A stretch of 64,000 nucleotides of DNA from Lacunisphaera sp. (lineage in GTDB: Bacteria; Verrucomicrobiota; Verrucomicrobiia; Opitutales; Opitutaceae): positions 62,001 to 126,000 of the forward strand of contig JAQSCO010000005.1 of NCBI GenBank assembly GCA_029945445.1, read 5' to 3'. Numbering within the stretch: position 1 is the stretch's first letter; each line of letters opens with the position of its first letter. Positions 52,522 to 62,100 of this stretch are shown one piece after another. The translations under genes and the position numbers were made by a program. The notes under the pieces were generated by a model that ran no database searches, was not told the DNA's origin, and saw nothing but the letters and a program-made list of their open reading frames with translations.

Positions 52522-53585
52522 CAGGCGGAACCCGCGGTGCGCTTCTTCCAGGCCTCGACGATCTGCCGGATGGTTTCCTCGAGCGACTGCGTGATGTCCC
52601 ACGCCGGGTAGTGGGCGCGCATTTTCCGCAGGTCGGAATAGTAGCAGATGTGGTCGCCGGCGCGGTTCTGGTCGACGTAGGTGGAGACCTGCGCCTTGCC
52701 GGTGAACTTCTCCGTGAGCTTGAAAGCCTCGAGGATGGAGGTGCTGTTGGCCTTGCCGCCGCCGAGGTTGTAGACCTCGCCCGCGCGCGGGCTGGCGACG
52801 AACGCCGCCATGAAGCGCGCGACGTCGAGCGAGTGGATGTTGTCGCGCACCTGCTTGCCCTGGTAGCCGAAAATCTTGTATTCCCGACCCTCGAGGTTGC
52901 ACTTCACGAGGTAGGAGAGGAAGCCGTGGAGCTCGACGCCGCTGTGGTTCGGGCCGGTGAGGCAGCCGCCGCGCAGCGCGCAGGTGGGCAGGTTGAAATA
53001 GCGGCCGTATTCCTGCACCATCACGTCGGCGGCGACCTTCGACGCGCCAAAGAGCGAGTGCTTCGACTGGTCGATGGTGAACGTCTCCGGGATGCCGTGC
53101 GCGTAGGCCGGGTCGGCGTAGTCCCAGCGCGTGGCGAGCTCGACCAGCTTGATCGAATTCGGCGCGTCGCCGTAGACCTTGTTCGTGCTCATGTGCACGA
53201 AGGGCGACTCGGGGCAGGCCTGGCGCGCGGCCTCGAGGAAGTTGAGCGTGCCGGTCGCGTTGGTGTCGAAGTCGTCGAATGGGATCGCGGCGGCGCGGTC
53301 GTGCGAGGGCTGGGCGGCGGTGTGCACGATGACGGACGGCTTGACCGACTGTACGAGCGCGAGGACGCCGGCGCGGTCGCGGATATCGAGCTCGTGGTGG
53401 ACGAAGCCCTTCAGGTCCGCGGCGAGGCGCGACTGGTTCCAGCGGGTGTCACCCGCCGGGCCGAAGAAGACGGCGCGCTGGTTGTTGTCGACGCCGTGGA
53501 CCGTGTAGCCGAGGGCGGCAAAATAAACGCAGACTTCCGAGCCGATGAGGCCCGAGGAACCGGTGACTAGGATGGTCTTGGCCAT
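52521..53585 (-). CDS. NAD-dependent epimerase/dehydratase, CDP-paratose 2-epimerase-like
   Basis: 354 residues, extended [59 protein letters not shown], and the region [17 protein letters not shown] where Phe replaces the usual Tyr of YXXXK. The block [20 protein letters not shown] and [18 protein letters not shown] is that of CDP-paratose 2-epimerase relatives, in which the Y-to-F change has not been checked here. It heads an operon with the YfhO-like protein and GT2 genes. It is a paralogue of the gene at 45430. Confidence 0.8.
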   Translation of the reverse strand: MAKTILVTGSSGLIGSEVCVYFAALGYTVHGVDNNQRAVFFGPAGDTRWNQSRLAADLKGFVHHELDIRDRAGVLALVQSVKPSVIVHTAAQPSHDRAAAIPFDDFDTNATGTLNFLEAARQACPESPFVHMSTNKVYGDAPNSIKLVELATRWDYADPAYAHGIPETFTIDQSKHSLFGASKVAADVMVQEYGRYFNLPTCALRGGCLTGPNHSGVELHGFLSYLVKCNLEGREYKIFGYQGKQVRDNIHSLDVARFMAAFVASPRAGEVYNLGGGKANSTSILEAFKLTEKFTGKAQVSTYVDQNRAGDHICYYSDLRKMRAHYPAWDITQSLEETIRQIVEAWKKRTAGSA

Positions 53586-53963
53586 GGGGATAGGAAGACC
53601 CTACAAAAGATGCCGACTTGGGGGAGGCGAGTGCAATCTTGGGTCCGGCCGGCTGGCCGGCGGAAGGCCGGCGGCGCGGGTCAATCGCAAGATATGCGCC
53701 ACCAAGATTTGCGCAATATTCGCCAAGAATGGCGGTGCAGCGGGCGCCGCGCAGGCGCAAGATGCGGCCATGACCCCGCAGCGCGATCACCCCGCCTGGC
53801 TGCACGGCGGCGCTGTGGTCGGCTCCCCGGCCCTCCCGGGTTCTGCTGGACGGGCGGCGGCTTGGGCCGTCCGTCCGTCGGAGTGCGCCCGCTTCGCCCG
53901 ACTTGCTTTTGCGCCCGCGGGCATTGATATCCCGCCTGGGCCGCCGGGCCAACGCTCCACCCC
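53586..53963. other. 378-base intergenic region between divergent epimerase and adenylate kinase genes
   Basis: It contains a GC palindrome around 53646-53675 (GGCCGGCTGGCCGG and a second CCGGC arm) and an AT-richer stretch (53684-53740) with near-repeats of GCGCAATATTCGCC and AAGATTTGCGC. Two promoters would be expected here. I see no clear -35/-10 pair and no convincing gene; the short frames have no recognisable content. Confidence 0.5.
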
Positions 53964-55388
53964 ATGAATATCGCGCTCATCGGTCCTTCCGGCGCCGGCA
54001 AAGGAACCCACGCGGCCAGTCTCTGCGTCCGCTTCAAGCTGCGGCACGTCGCCACCGGCGACCTGTTCCGCCACCATCTGCAGACCCGCAGTCCGCTCGG
54101 CCTGCTGGCGCGCAAATACATGGAGGCGGGCGAACTCGTGCCCGACGAGATCGTGGATGCGATCATCGAGGAATGGTGCATCAAGCGGAAGCCGAGTGAG
54201 GGCGCGTTCTTCGACGGCTTTCCCCGCACCGCCTCCCAGGCGCGGTTTCTCGACGGGCTGCTCCAGACGCTGCACCGCCCGATGGCCGCGGTGATCTACC
54301 TGCGCGTGCCCGACGCCATGATCATCGACCGCCTCGCCGGCCGGTTGATCTGCCGCAAGTGCCAGGCGCCGTATCACCGGACGCTGCACCCGGCCCGGAA
54401 GGAAGGCGTCTGCGACGTCTGCGGCGGCGAACTCTACCACCGGCCTGACGACAACCCCCGGCTTGTGCAGGCGCGGCTGCGGGTCTTCCACCGCATGACC
54501 GGCCCCGTGCTGGAGCACTACGCGGCGGCGGGCCGGCTCGCCATCATCAGCGGCGAGGGTTCGCTCGCCGAGGTCGACACCCGGTTGCTGGACTTCGTCG
54601 CGGCGGTGCGGCAGGGCACCGCCGCCTTTGCGACCCGCGAGGAGACGGCGCTCAGCGTGGCGGTCGAGACCGCGGCGCTGACGGCCGCGCAGCTCGAGCG
54701 GGCCACGCCCGACCTCGTGCTGTTGGGCGGGCCCGGTTCCGGCAAGGGCACGCAGGCCGAGCGGTTGTGCGCCGAGCTCGGGCTGCCGCACATCGCCACC
54801 GGCGACCTGTTCCGGGAAAACCTCCGGCAGGCCACCGATCTCGGCAAGCTGGCCCAGACCTACATGAACCGCGGCGAACTCGTGCCCGACGATGTCACCG
54901 AGGCGATGGTCGAGGAACGCCTCGCGCGACCGGACACGCAGGGTGGCTTCATCCTCGACGGCTTTCCGCGCACCGTGTCCCAGGCCGGGGCGCTGACCGA
55001 AATGATGACCCGGCTCCGGCGCCGGATCGCCGCCGTGCTCTACATCAAGGTGTCGGACGAGGCGCTGGTCGGGCGGCTCTCCGGCCGGATGATCTGCCGG
55101 GCCTGCCAGGCACCCTACCACCTGCAATTCAAGCCGCCGCACAAGCCCGGGGTCTGCGATTCCTGCCGCGGCGAACTCTACCAGCGGGCCGACGACAATC
55201 CCGCCACGGTGCGGGCGCGGCTGGTGACCTTCCACCGGCAGACCGAGCCACTCATCGCCTATTACCGGCCGGCCGGCCTGCTGCATGAGATCGACGGCGA
55301 GGGCCCGCTGGCGAAGGTCAGCGCGCGCAGCCTGGCCGCCCTCCGTCCGCTGGTTCCGGGGGCACCCGCGCCGGCGTCCGCAACCTGA
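53964..55388 (+). CDS. adk: tandem (two-domain) adenylate kinase
   Basis: 474 residues, about twice the normal adenylate kinase (about 215). Domain 1 (about 1-215) has the P-loop GPSGAGKGTH, HVATGDLFRHHL, FFDGFPRTASQA and a LID zinc site of two Cys pairs (CRKC, CDVC). Domain 2 (about 250-460) has GGPGSGKGTQAERL, HIATGDLFRENL, ILDGFPRTVSQAG and CRAC/CDSC. Both keep the AMP-site GELVPD and the PDDN/ADDN of the LID. Each should catalyse ATP + AMP = 2 ADP. The gene precedes a polyphosphate:AMP phosphotransferase by 16 bases. Whether another single-domain adk exists in the genome cannot be seen here. Confidence 0.9.
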   Translation: MNIALIGPSGAGKGTHAASLCVRFKLRHVATGDLFRHHLQTRSPLGLLARKYMEAGELVPDEIVDAIIEEWCIKRKPSEGAFFDGFPRTASQARFLDGLLQTLHRPMAAVIYLRVPDAMIIDRLAGRLICRKCQAPYHRTLHPARKEGVCDVCGGELYHRPDDNPRLVQARLRVFHRMTGPVLEHYAAAGRLAIISGEGSLAEVDTRLLDFVAAVRQGTAAFATREETALSVAVETAALTAAQLERATPDLVLLGGPGSGKGTQAERLCAELGLPHIATGDLFRENLRQATDLGKLAQTYMNRGELVPDDVTEAMVEERLARPDTQGGFILDGFPRTVSQAGALTEMMTRLRRRIAAVLYIKVSDEALVGRLSGRMICRACQAPYHLQFKPPHKPGVCDSCRGELYQRADDNPATVRARLVTFHRQTEPLIAYYRPAGLLHEIDGEGPLAKVSARSLAALRPLVPGAPAPASAT

Positions 55389-55404
55389 ACCTGGGAGACT
55401 CCTT

Positions 55405-56880
55405 ATGTTTGAAGCCGCCGAATTGGGACAAACCCTCACGCCCCGCCGTTACGACGCCCGCCTGCCGGACCTGCGGGCCCGCCTGCTGAGCGCCCACCTC
55501 GAGCTGCGCAGCCGGAAATTTCCCGTGATCGTGATCGTGTCCGGCGCGGACGGCGCGGGCAAGGGCGAGCTCGTGCACTGCCTCAACGAGTGGCTCGACC
55601 CGCGGGGCGTGGCGACGCACGCCTTCTGGGAGGAGAGCGACGAGGAGCGCGAGCGGCCCGAGTTCTGGCGGTTTTGGCGCGCCATGCCCGGCCGGGGCCG
55701 CATCGGGATCTTCTTCGGTTCGTGGTATACCCGGCCCATCATCCGCCGCGTCTACGGCAAGGCCCGGGGCGTCCGGTTCGACGCCGCGCTCGACCGCATC
55801 ACGGCTTTCGAGCGGATGCTGGCCGACGACGGGGTGCTGATCATCAAGCTCTGGCTGCACCTGCCGAAGAAGGAGCAGAAGCGCCGGCTCAAGAAACTCG
55901 AGGACGCGGGCCGCCTCGCGCCCGACGACTGGAAGCACTACAAGCTCTACGACAAGTTCACGGGCGTCTCGGAGCGCGCGCTGCGCCGCACCGACGCGCC
56001 GCAGGCCCCGTGGCATGTGATCGAGGCCACCGACCGGCGCTACCGCGAGATCACGGCCGCCGACATCCTGCTCAAGGCGCTCGAGGCGCGGCTCAAGGAG
56101 CCGCTGGCCCCCAAGGCCGCGGAGGGCGGCGCCCCGGCGAAGCAGGGGAAGGGCAAGTTCGGCCGGGCCAATTCCATTCTCTCCCATCTGGACATGTCCG
56201 GACGGCTGCGCCCCGCCGTTTACGCGCGGCAGCTCGCGGAACTGCAGGGCAGGCTCGCCCGGCTGGCATGGGCCGCGCGGCGCAAGGGCGTCTCGATGGT
56301 GCTGATGTTCGAGGGCTGGGACGCCGCTGGCAAGGGCAGTGCGATCCGCCGGGTGACACAGGCGATGGATCCGCGGCTTTACCGCGTCGTCGGCGTCGCG
56401 GCGCCGACGGACGAGGAACGCGCGCAGCACTACCTGTGGCGTTTCTGGCGGCACCTGCCGCGCGCGGGCTACACGACGATCTTCGACCGCTCCTGGTATG
56501 GCCGCGTGCTGGTCGAGCGGGTGGAGGGCTTCGCCAAACCCGGCGAATGGGGCCGGGCCTTCGGCGAGATCAACGCCTTTGAGGAGCAGCTGACTGCGCA
56601 CGGCATCGTGCTCGGGAAATTCTGGGTGCACATCAGCCCGGCCGAGCAGCTGCGCCGGTTCAAGGAGCGCCAGACCATCGCCTACAAGCAATACAAGATC
56701 ACCGAGGAGGACTGGCGGAACCGCGAGAAATGGCCCGCCTACCAGCAGGCCGTCGACGACATGGTCAGGCAATGCAGCACGGAATATGCGCCTTGGACGC
56801 TCGTCGCGGGCGACGATAAGAGGTTTGCCCGCATCCAGATTTTGCAGACCATTGTGACACGGCTCGAGGCCGCGCTTTGA
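55405..56880 (+). CDS. pap: polyphosphate:AMP phosphotransferase, two-domain class II PPK2
   Basis: 491 residues from the ATG at 55405, preceded by GGGAGA at good spacing. Two PPK2 domains in tandem: domain 1 (about 20-235) has VSGADGAGKGELV and FFGSWYTRPIIRR; domain 2 (about 260-490) has EGWDAAGKGSAIRR and the canonical FDRSWYGRVLVERVEGF. Domain 1 has GSWY where domain 2 has DRSWY, so its Walker B acid is missing and domain 1 is probably degenerate. The family makes ADP from AMP and polyphosphate. With the upstream adenylate kinase it forms a route from AMP to ATP paid by polyphosphate. Confidence 0.9.
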   Translation: MFEAAELGQTLTPRRYDARLPDLRARLLSAHLELRSRKFPVIVIVSGADGAGKGELVHCLNEWLDPRGVATHAFWEESDEERERPEFWRFWRAMPGRGRIGIFFGSWYTRPIIRRVYGKARGVRFDAALDRITAFERMLADDGVLIIKLWLHLPKKEQKRRLKKLEDAGRLAPDDWKHYKLYDKFTGVSERALRRTDAPQAPWHVIEATDRRYREITAADILLKALEARLKEPLAPKAAEGGAPAKQGKGKFGRANSILSHLDMSGRLRPAVYARQLAELQGRLARLAWAARRKGVSMVLMFEGWDAAGKGSAIRRVTQAMDPRLYRVVGVAAPTDEERAQHYLWRFWRHLPRAGYTTIFDRSWYGRVLVERVEGFAKPGEWGRAFGEINAFEEQLTAHGIVLGKFWVHISPAEQLRRFKERQTIAYKQYKITEEDWRNREKWPAYQQAVDDMVRQCSTEYAPWTLVAGDDKRFARIQILQTIVTRLEAAL

Positions 56881-56920
56881 GTTTCCCTTCCGGGATGCGC
56901 GGCCGCCGTCTCGCCCGCCC

Positions 56921-59158
56921 ATGTCCACCCCGTCCTCCCCGCCGTCCTCCTTGCCGCCGCGCGCCGGCCTCGCGGGTGATGCGTGGGGCGGCCTGGCCGC
57001 GATGCTGGTGGCGCTGCCGTCGTCCATCGCCTACGGCGTGGCGGTCTTCGGCTTGCTCGGCGGGGATTATATCGCCCACGGGGTGCGCGCGGGACTCCTG
57101 GGCGCCATTGCCCTCGGCATCGTCACCGCCATCGTCGGCGGGGCGCCGCGGCTGATCTCCGCGCCGTGCGCGCCGGCCGCCGCCGTGCTTGCGGCGCTGG
57201 TCGGCCAGCTGCTGGGCGGGACGCCCGTCCCGGCCTCGCCGGAGCGGATCATCGCGCTGCTCACGATGGTGGCGCTGATGTCGGCGGTCCTGCAGCTCGG
57301 CTACGGCTTCGCGGGCGGCGGCCGGCTCATCAAGTTCATTCCCTATCCGGTCGTCTCCGGCTACCTGAGCGCGGTGGGCGCCATCATCTTCATCGGGCAG
57401 TTGCCGAAATTCCTCGGACTCGCGCATGGCGTGAAGCTTGCCACCGGGCTGCTGGCGCCGGCGAGCTGGCAGGTGCCCGCGCTGGTCGTGGGCGCCGCGA
57501 CCATCGCGGGTGTCCTGCTGGCGAAACGCATAACCCGCGTCGTGCCGGCGCCCATCATCGGGTTGGCCGCGGGCGTCGCCGCCTATTTCCTGCTCGGCCT
57601 GCGGCAGCCGGAGCTCCTTTCGCTGGAGCACAATCACCTCGTCATCGGCCCGGTCGGTGGCGGCCTGGCGCTGTTCTCGGGCCTCGCCGGACCCTGGCAG
57701 GCGTTGACGGGACTGCATGCCGGCGACCTGCGCGCGCTCATCGTGCCGGCGCTCACGCTGTCCGTGCTGCTCTCGGTGGACACGCTAAAGACGGGCGTCG
57801 TGGTGGACGCCCTGACGCAGGGCCGGCACGACTCGAACCGCACGCTGCTCGCGCAGGGCGCGGGCAATGTGGCCGCCGTCTTCCTCGGGGGCATGGCCGG
57901 CTCCGGCACGATGGGGCCGACGCTGGTCAACGTGGAGGCCGGCGGCCACAGCCGCCGCTCCGGCCTGATCGAGGGCGGGCTCATGCTGATGACCGCGCTC
58001 GTGCTTGGTCGCGCCATCGCGTGGGTGCCGGTCGCCGCGCTCGCCGGCATCCTGCTGGTCGTGGGCGTGCGGATGATCGACTGGGGCAGCCTGCTGCTGC
58101 TGCGGCAGCGAGCGACCGTGCTGGATTTCTCCGTCATCGCGACCGTCGTGGTCGTGGCGGTGACGACGAACCTCATCGCCGCCTCTGGGGCGGGCGTGGC
58201 GCTCGCCATCATCCTTTTCATCCGGGAGCAGATCCATGGCTCGGTCATCCGGCGCCGGGTCTCGGGCCGGCAGATTTCGTCCACGCAACACCGCATGCCG
58301 GATGAACAGGCCGTGATCGAGCAGCACGGGTCCGAGGTGCTGGTCTGCGAACTGCAGGGCAGTCTCTTCTTCGGCACGACGGACCAGATGCTCACTGAGA
58401 TTGAAGAGCCCCTGCGCACCTGTCGCTACCTTATCCTCGACCTGCGGCGCGTGCAGTCCGTCGACTTCACAGCCGCGCACCTGCTCGAGCGTTTCGAGAA
58501 GGACCTCGCGCGGCGTGACGGCTGGCTGCTCTTCAGCCGGGTGCCCGCGCATCTGCCGAGCGGGCGCAATCTCCATGATTACTTTGCGAAACTCGGCGTG
58601 GTCGGCGCGCAGCGACGGGTGCGGGTCTGCGCCTCGCTGGACGACGCGCTCATCTGGACGGAGGACCGGATCCTGGCCGACTATGCCGGCGCGGGTGCGG
58701 GCGCCGACACGCCGCTTCCGCTCGGGGAATTCGACCTCCTCCGCGAGTTCGACACCGACCAGACCATGGCGCCGTTCACGCCCTGCGTCACCGAGCGGTC
58801 CCATGCCGCCGGGGACGTGATTTTCAAGAGCGGCGACACCGGCAACCAGCTCTACCTGGTCCGGCGCGGCATCGTGCGCGTGCGGCTGCCGCTCAAGGAC
58901 GGCGGCTACCACAACCTGGCCTCGTTCGGCCGGGGCAATTTCTTTGGTGAAATGTCCTTCCTGACCCGGGAGGCGCGCTCGGCGGAGGCCGTGGCGATCA
59001 CCGCCACCGACCTTTATGTGATCGAGCGGTCGCAGTTTGACGCCACCTCGCGGTCGCATCCGCTGGTCGGGGTGAAGATGTTCGCCCGGCTGGCGCGGGC
59101 GCTGGCCGTGCGGCTCCGCCGCACCGACATTGAGCTGCGCGCCTTCTACGAGACCTGA
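56921..59158 (+). CDS. SulP-family anion transporter with STAS and cyclic-nucleotide-binding domains
   Basis: 745 residues. About 11-12 TM helices span residues 25-440 (GDAWGGLAAMLVALPSSIAYGVAVFGLLGG; APAAAVLAALVGQLLGG). A STAS domain (about 465-590) shows VLVCELQGSLFFGTTDQML and YLILDLRRVQSVDFTAAHLL. A cNMP-type domain (about 615-725) has FKSGDTGNQLYLVRRGIVRV and the phosphate-binding-cassette-like FFGEMSFLTREARSAEAVA. It would move sulfate, bicarbonate or another anion across the inner membrane, perhaps gated by a nucleotide. It follows the kinases in the same orientation with a 40-base gap. Confidence 0.88.
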   Translation: MSTPSSPPSSLPPRAGLAGDAWGGLAAMLVALPSSIAYGVAVFGLLGGDYIAHGVRAGLLGAIALGIVTAIVGGAPRLISAPCAPAAAVLAALVGQLLGGTPVPASPERIIALLTMVALMSAVLQLGYGFAGGGRLIKFIPYPVVSGYLSAVGAIIFIGQLPKFLGLAHGVKLATGLLAPASWQVPALVVGAATIAGVLLAKRITRVVPAPIIGLAAGVAAYFLLGLRQPELLSLEHNHLVIGPVGGGLALFSGLAGPWQALTGLHAGDLRALIVPALTLSVLLSVDTLKTGVVVDALTQGRHDSNRTLLAQGAGNVAAVFLGGMAGSGTMGPTLVNVEAGGHSRRSGLIEGGLMLMTALVLGRAIAWVPVAALAGILLVVGVRMIDWGSLLLLRQRATVLDFSVIATVVVVAVTTNLIAASGAGVALAIILFIREQIHGSVIRRRVSGRQISSTQHRMPDEQAVIEQHGSEVLVCELQGSLFFGTTDQMLTEIEEPLRTCRYLILDLRRVQSVDFTAAHLLERFEKDLARRDGWLLFSRVPAHLPSGRNLHDYFAKLGVVGAQRRVRVCASLDDALIWTEDRILADYAGAGAGADTPLPLGEFDLLREFDTDQTMAPFTPCVTERSHAAGDVIFKSGDTGNQLYLVRRGIVRVRLPLKDGGYHNLASFGRGNFFGEMSFLTREARSAEAVAITATDLYVIERSQFDATSRSHPLVGVKMFARLARALAVRLRRTDIELRAFYET

Positions 59159-59170
59159 CAACCGGCCGCC

Positions 59171-62100
59171 TCAGAACGCCGCGGTCAGCGAGAGCGAGTA
59201 GGTGCGGCCGCGCCAGTCGCCGTAGGGCTGCACGCCGGCGCCGGTGCCCTCGTTGGCGTAGCGCGGATAGGCGGCGTCCAGGACATTGTTCACCCGCAGC
59301 TGCGCGCGGAGGCCGAAGTGGGGGCTCCGCCAGGGGAACCAGCGGGTAATGTCGCTCTGCACGTAGGCGTCGCATTGCACGTAGGGCCGGATCTCGCGGC
59401 CGCCTTGGGCGGCTTGCTCGGCCAACGGCAGCAGGCGGGTATAAAAATACTGGCCGTCCACGCCGAAGCTGTAGTGCGGGTTGGACCAGTTGGCGCCGAG
59501 GTTCGCGCGGTAGCGGAGCAGGCCCGGGAAGGTCCCGTCGGGGCGACGCACCTGGTCGATGACCGGCTGGCTGGAAAAAAGTTGCTGGTCATAGCGCGTA
59601 AACCAGACCAGCCGGCTGCGCAGTTCCAGCGTGCCGCCGAGGCAGCCGGTCCAGGCGTAGTCCACCGCGGCGTTCCAGTTCTGCGAATGGCGCCACGAGG
59701 CGTTGACGCTGCCCGTGATCACGCGGGTGATCAGTCCCGCGGTGTGCGCGTCGCCGGGGGCAAGCGGCGCGCGGAGCACCCGGCCGGGAAAGGCCGCCTC
59801 GACGTTCACCATCTTCTGCGCGTCGAGGAAGAGGATTTCGTTGGACTTGCGGGTGTCGACGAAATCGAGCGCGGCGCGGACATGGTAGGTGGTGCCGCGC
59901 TGCCAGATCAGCCCGGCGGTCTGCGTGACGGCGGACTCAGGGAGGAGGCCGGGGTTCACAAGCTCGTCGGCCTGCACGGCGTCTTGGGCGCTGCGCACGG
60001 GATCGAAGACCAGCTCCTGGTTGATGCCGGTGCCGCCCCCGCCCGTGCCCGACACCGGCAGGCTCATCTGCGGGGTTGGGAAGCGCTTCGAAATGGTGGA
60101 GCTGCCGCGCAGCGTGAAGCCGCGCGCGAAGTCGACCTTCAGGCCGAAGGTCGGCGCGAGGTTGGCCTCCTGTGCGGTGTCCGCGGCGACGTAACGCGCG
60201 GCGAGGTCGCCCTCGATGCCGCGCAGTCCGCGCGGGAGCAGGCCGACCGGCAGCAGCGGAGCCTGCAGCTCGCCGAAGAAACTGTAGCGCTGCAGCGTGC
60301 GGCCGTTGCGCAGGACCGGATCGCCCGCCGGCGAGCCGTCGCCATAGCGCAGGGTCTCGGCGTAGTCGGAGAGGTGGTTGCGCCGGTAGTCGGCGCCAAA
60401 CAGCACCGTGCTCCGGCCGGCCGGCAGGTGCAGCTGCTGGTTGGTGACGCGCACCGCCGCGTCGAGGGTGTCGTAGTTGCCAAGGGTCACGAAATGGTCG
60501 CGGCCGTTGCGGTAGATGAGCACCTGGTCGTAGAAGGCGGCCGGCGGGCCGTGTCCCTGGGTGTCGCGGAGGGGCTGGTAAAGCCCCTGGTCTACGAGTT
60601 GTTGCCAGCGCGTGGCATCGACGCCGGCGAGCCCGCGGTATTTGACGACATTGTGCGCGTATTGGGCGTCGAAGGAGACCCGCCACTCGGCCGGCAGCTT
60701 GAGCAGCACGCCGCCGACGAGCGAGGTGAAGTCGATGCGCGACTGGCTGTAGTCCGCGCCGAGCAGCGGGGCGGCCTCGTTGAGCGAGACATCCAGGGCC
60801 TGGCCGAAAGGATTCAGGGGCGAGGTCGCGGCCAGGTTCAGGTTGCCGGTCAGCAACTGGTAGCCGCGGCGGATCAGCGTGCGGGAATGGGTGGCGTCGA
60901 ACCCGACCTCGAGCCAGGGCCGCGGATCGTAGGTGGCGGAGGCGAAGAAGGTGGCCCGCTGCTGGTCGCGGCCGTAGGGCGAATCGAGGCTGAAGAGCGA
61001 ACTGGCGAGCCCGCCCGGGGCGTCAAAGAAGCCGAGGCTGCGCCCGCCCGCGCGCCCGGCGAAGGCCGCCAGGCCGCCCGTGCCGTCGGCCCCCGGGGCC
61101 ACGGAGGTGAAGGTCGCGCTGCCCGCGCCGAAGAGCGGCGTCCGGCCGGAGCTGCGGACATTCGGCGTGGCCCGGTAAAGCTGGTCATCGCTGACGGGGC
61201 GCTTCGCGGCCTCGGCCTGCCGCAGGCCCAGCTCCGACTCGACGGGCGGGCGCGCGGCGGTGAACACGGCGTTGAAGCGCAGGCGCAGCCGGCCCGCGAG
61301 CAGCGTGAGCCCGTGCTGCAGCGAGACCGACCGCTGCGGCGCATCGTAGCCGGAGGCCGCGTTGGTGTAGACCGTGGTCAGCTCGGTGGCGGTGATGTCG
61401 GGCCGCAGCACGATGTTGATGACGCCGCCGACCGGGTTGCCGTTGTAGAGCGCGGAGGCGGAGACGGGCAGCACCTCCACCTGCTGGATCAGGCTGAGCG
61501 GGATGAAATTCACATCGGGCGGCAGCACGCCCGAGTCGTCGCTGGTCAGGATCTCCGGCAGCCGCCGGCCGTTGACGAGCACCACGGTTTCGTTGGCGCC
61601 GTAGCTGCGCAGGTTGAGGTTGGTGCTGCCGGCGACGGGGCCGGCGGCGCTGCCGCTTTGCTCCGGGGTGGGCGAGGCCGCATCGCTTTCGAGCACGGTG
61701 CGCCGGAGAAACTCGTTCAGGTCGACCACGCCGCTGCGGACCAGCTGGTCGCGCGTGAAGAGCGTGTAGGGCAGCGCGTCGTTCTCGCTGCGCGGCAGGT
61801 CCAGGTTGCCGGTCGCGCGGCGCGGCCCGAGCAGGGCGGCGCTGTCGTCGAGCAGCTTCATGCGGATTGATTTGTCCCGCACGACGAACGGCTCGAGCTG
61901 GGTCAACTTTTCGTCGAGCTGCAGGGTCTGCGGCTCCAGGACGGCTTCCCGGCCCTCCTCGACCAGCACGCGCTCGAGCCGCAGGGGTTGGTAACCCGGC
62001 GCGAGGGCGGTCAACTGATAGGCGCCGGGCGGCACGCGCCTGAAGACAAACCCGCCGGTCTCGTCGGTAATCGCGGCCACCGGACCGGCGGACAGCCGGA

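Noticed and set aside
53787-55439. A 550-codon minus-strand frame over the adenylate kinase gene
   Set aside because: Shadow of the plus-strand gene, which has two full sets of kinase motifs.
59318-61870. An 850-codon plus-strand frame opposite the TonB receptor
   Set aside because: No motif and shadow-like composition; the minus strand holds a complete receptor with ordered domains.
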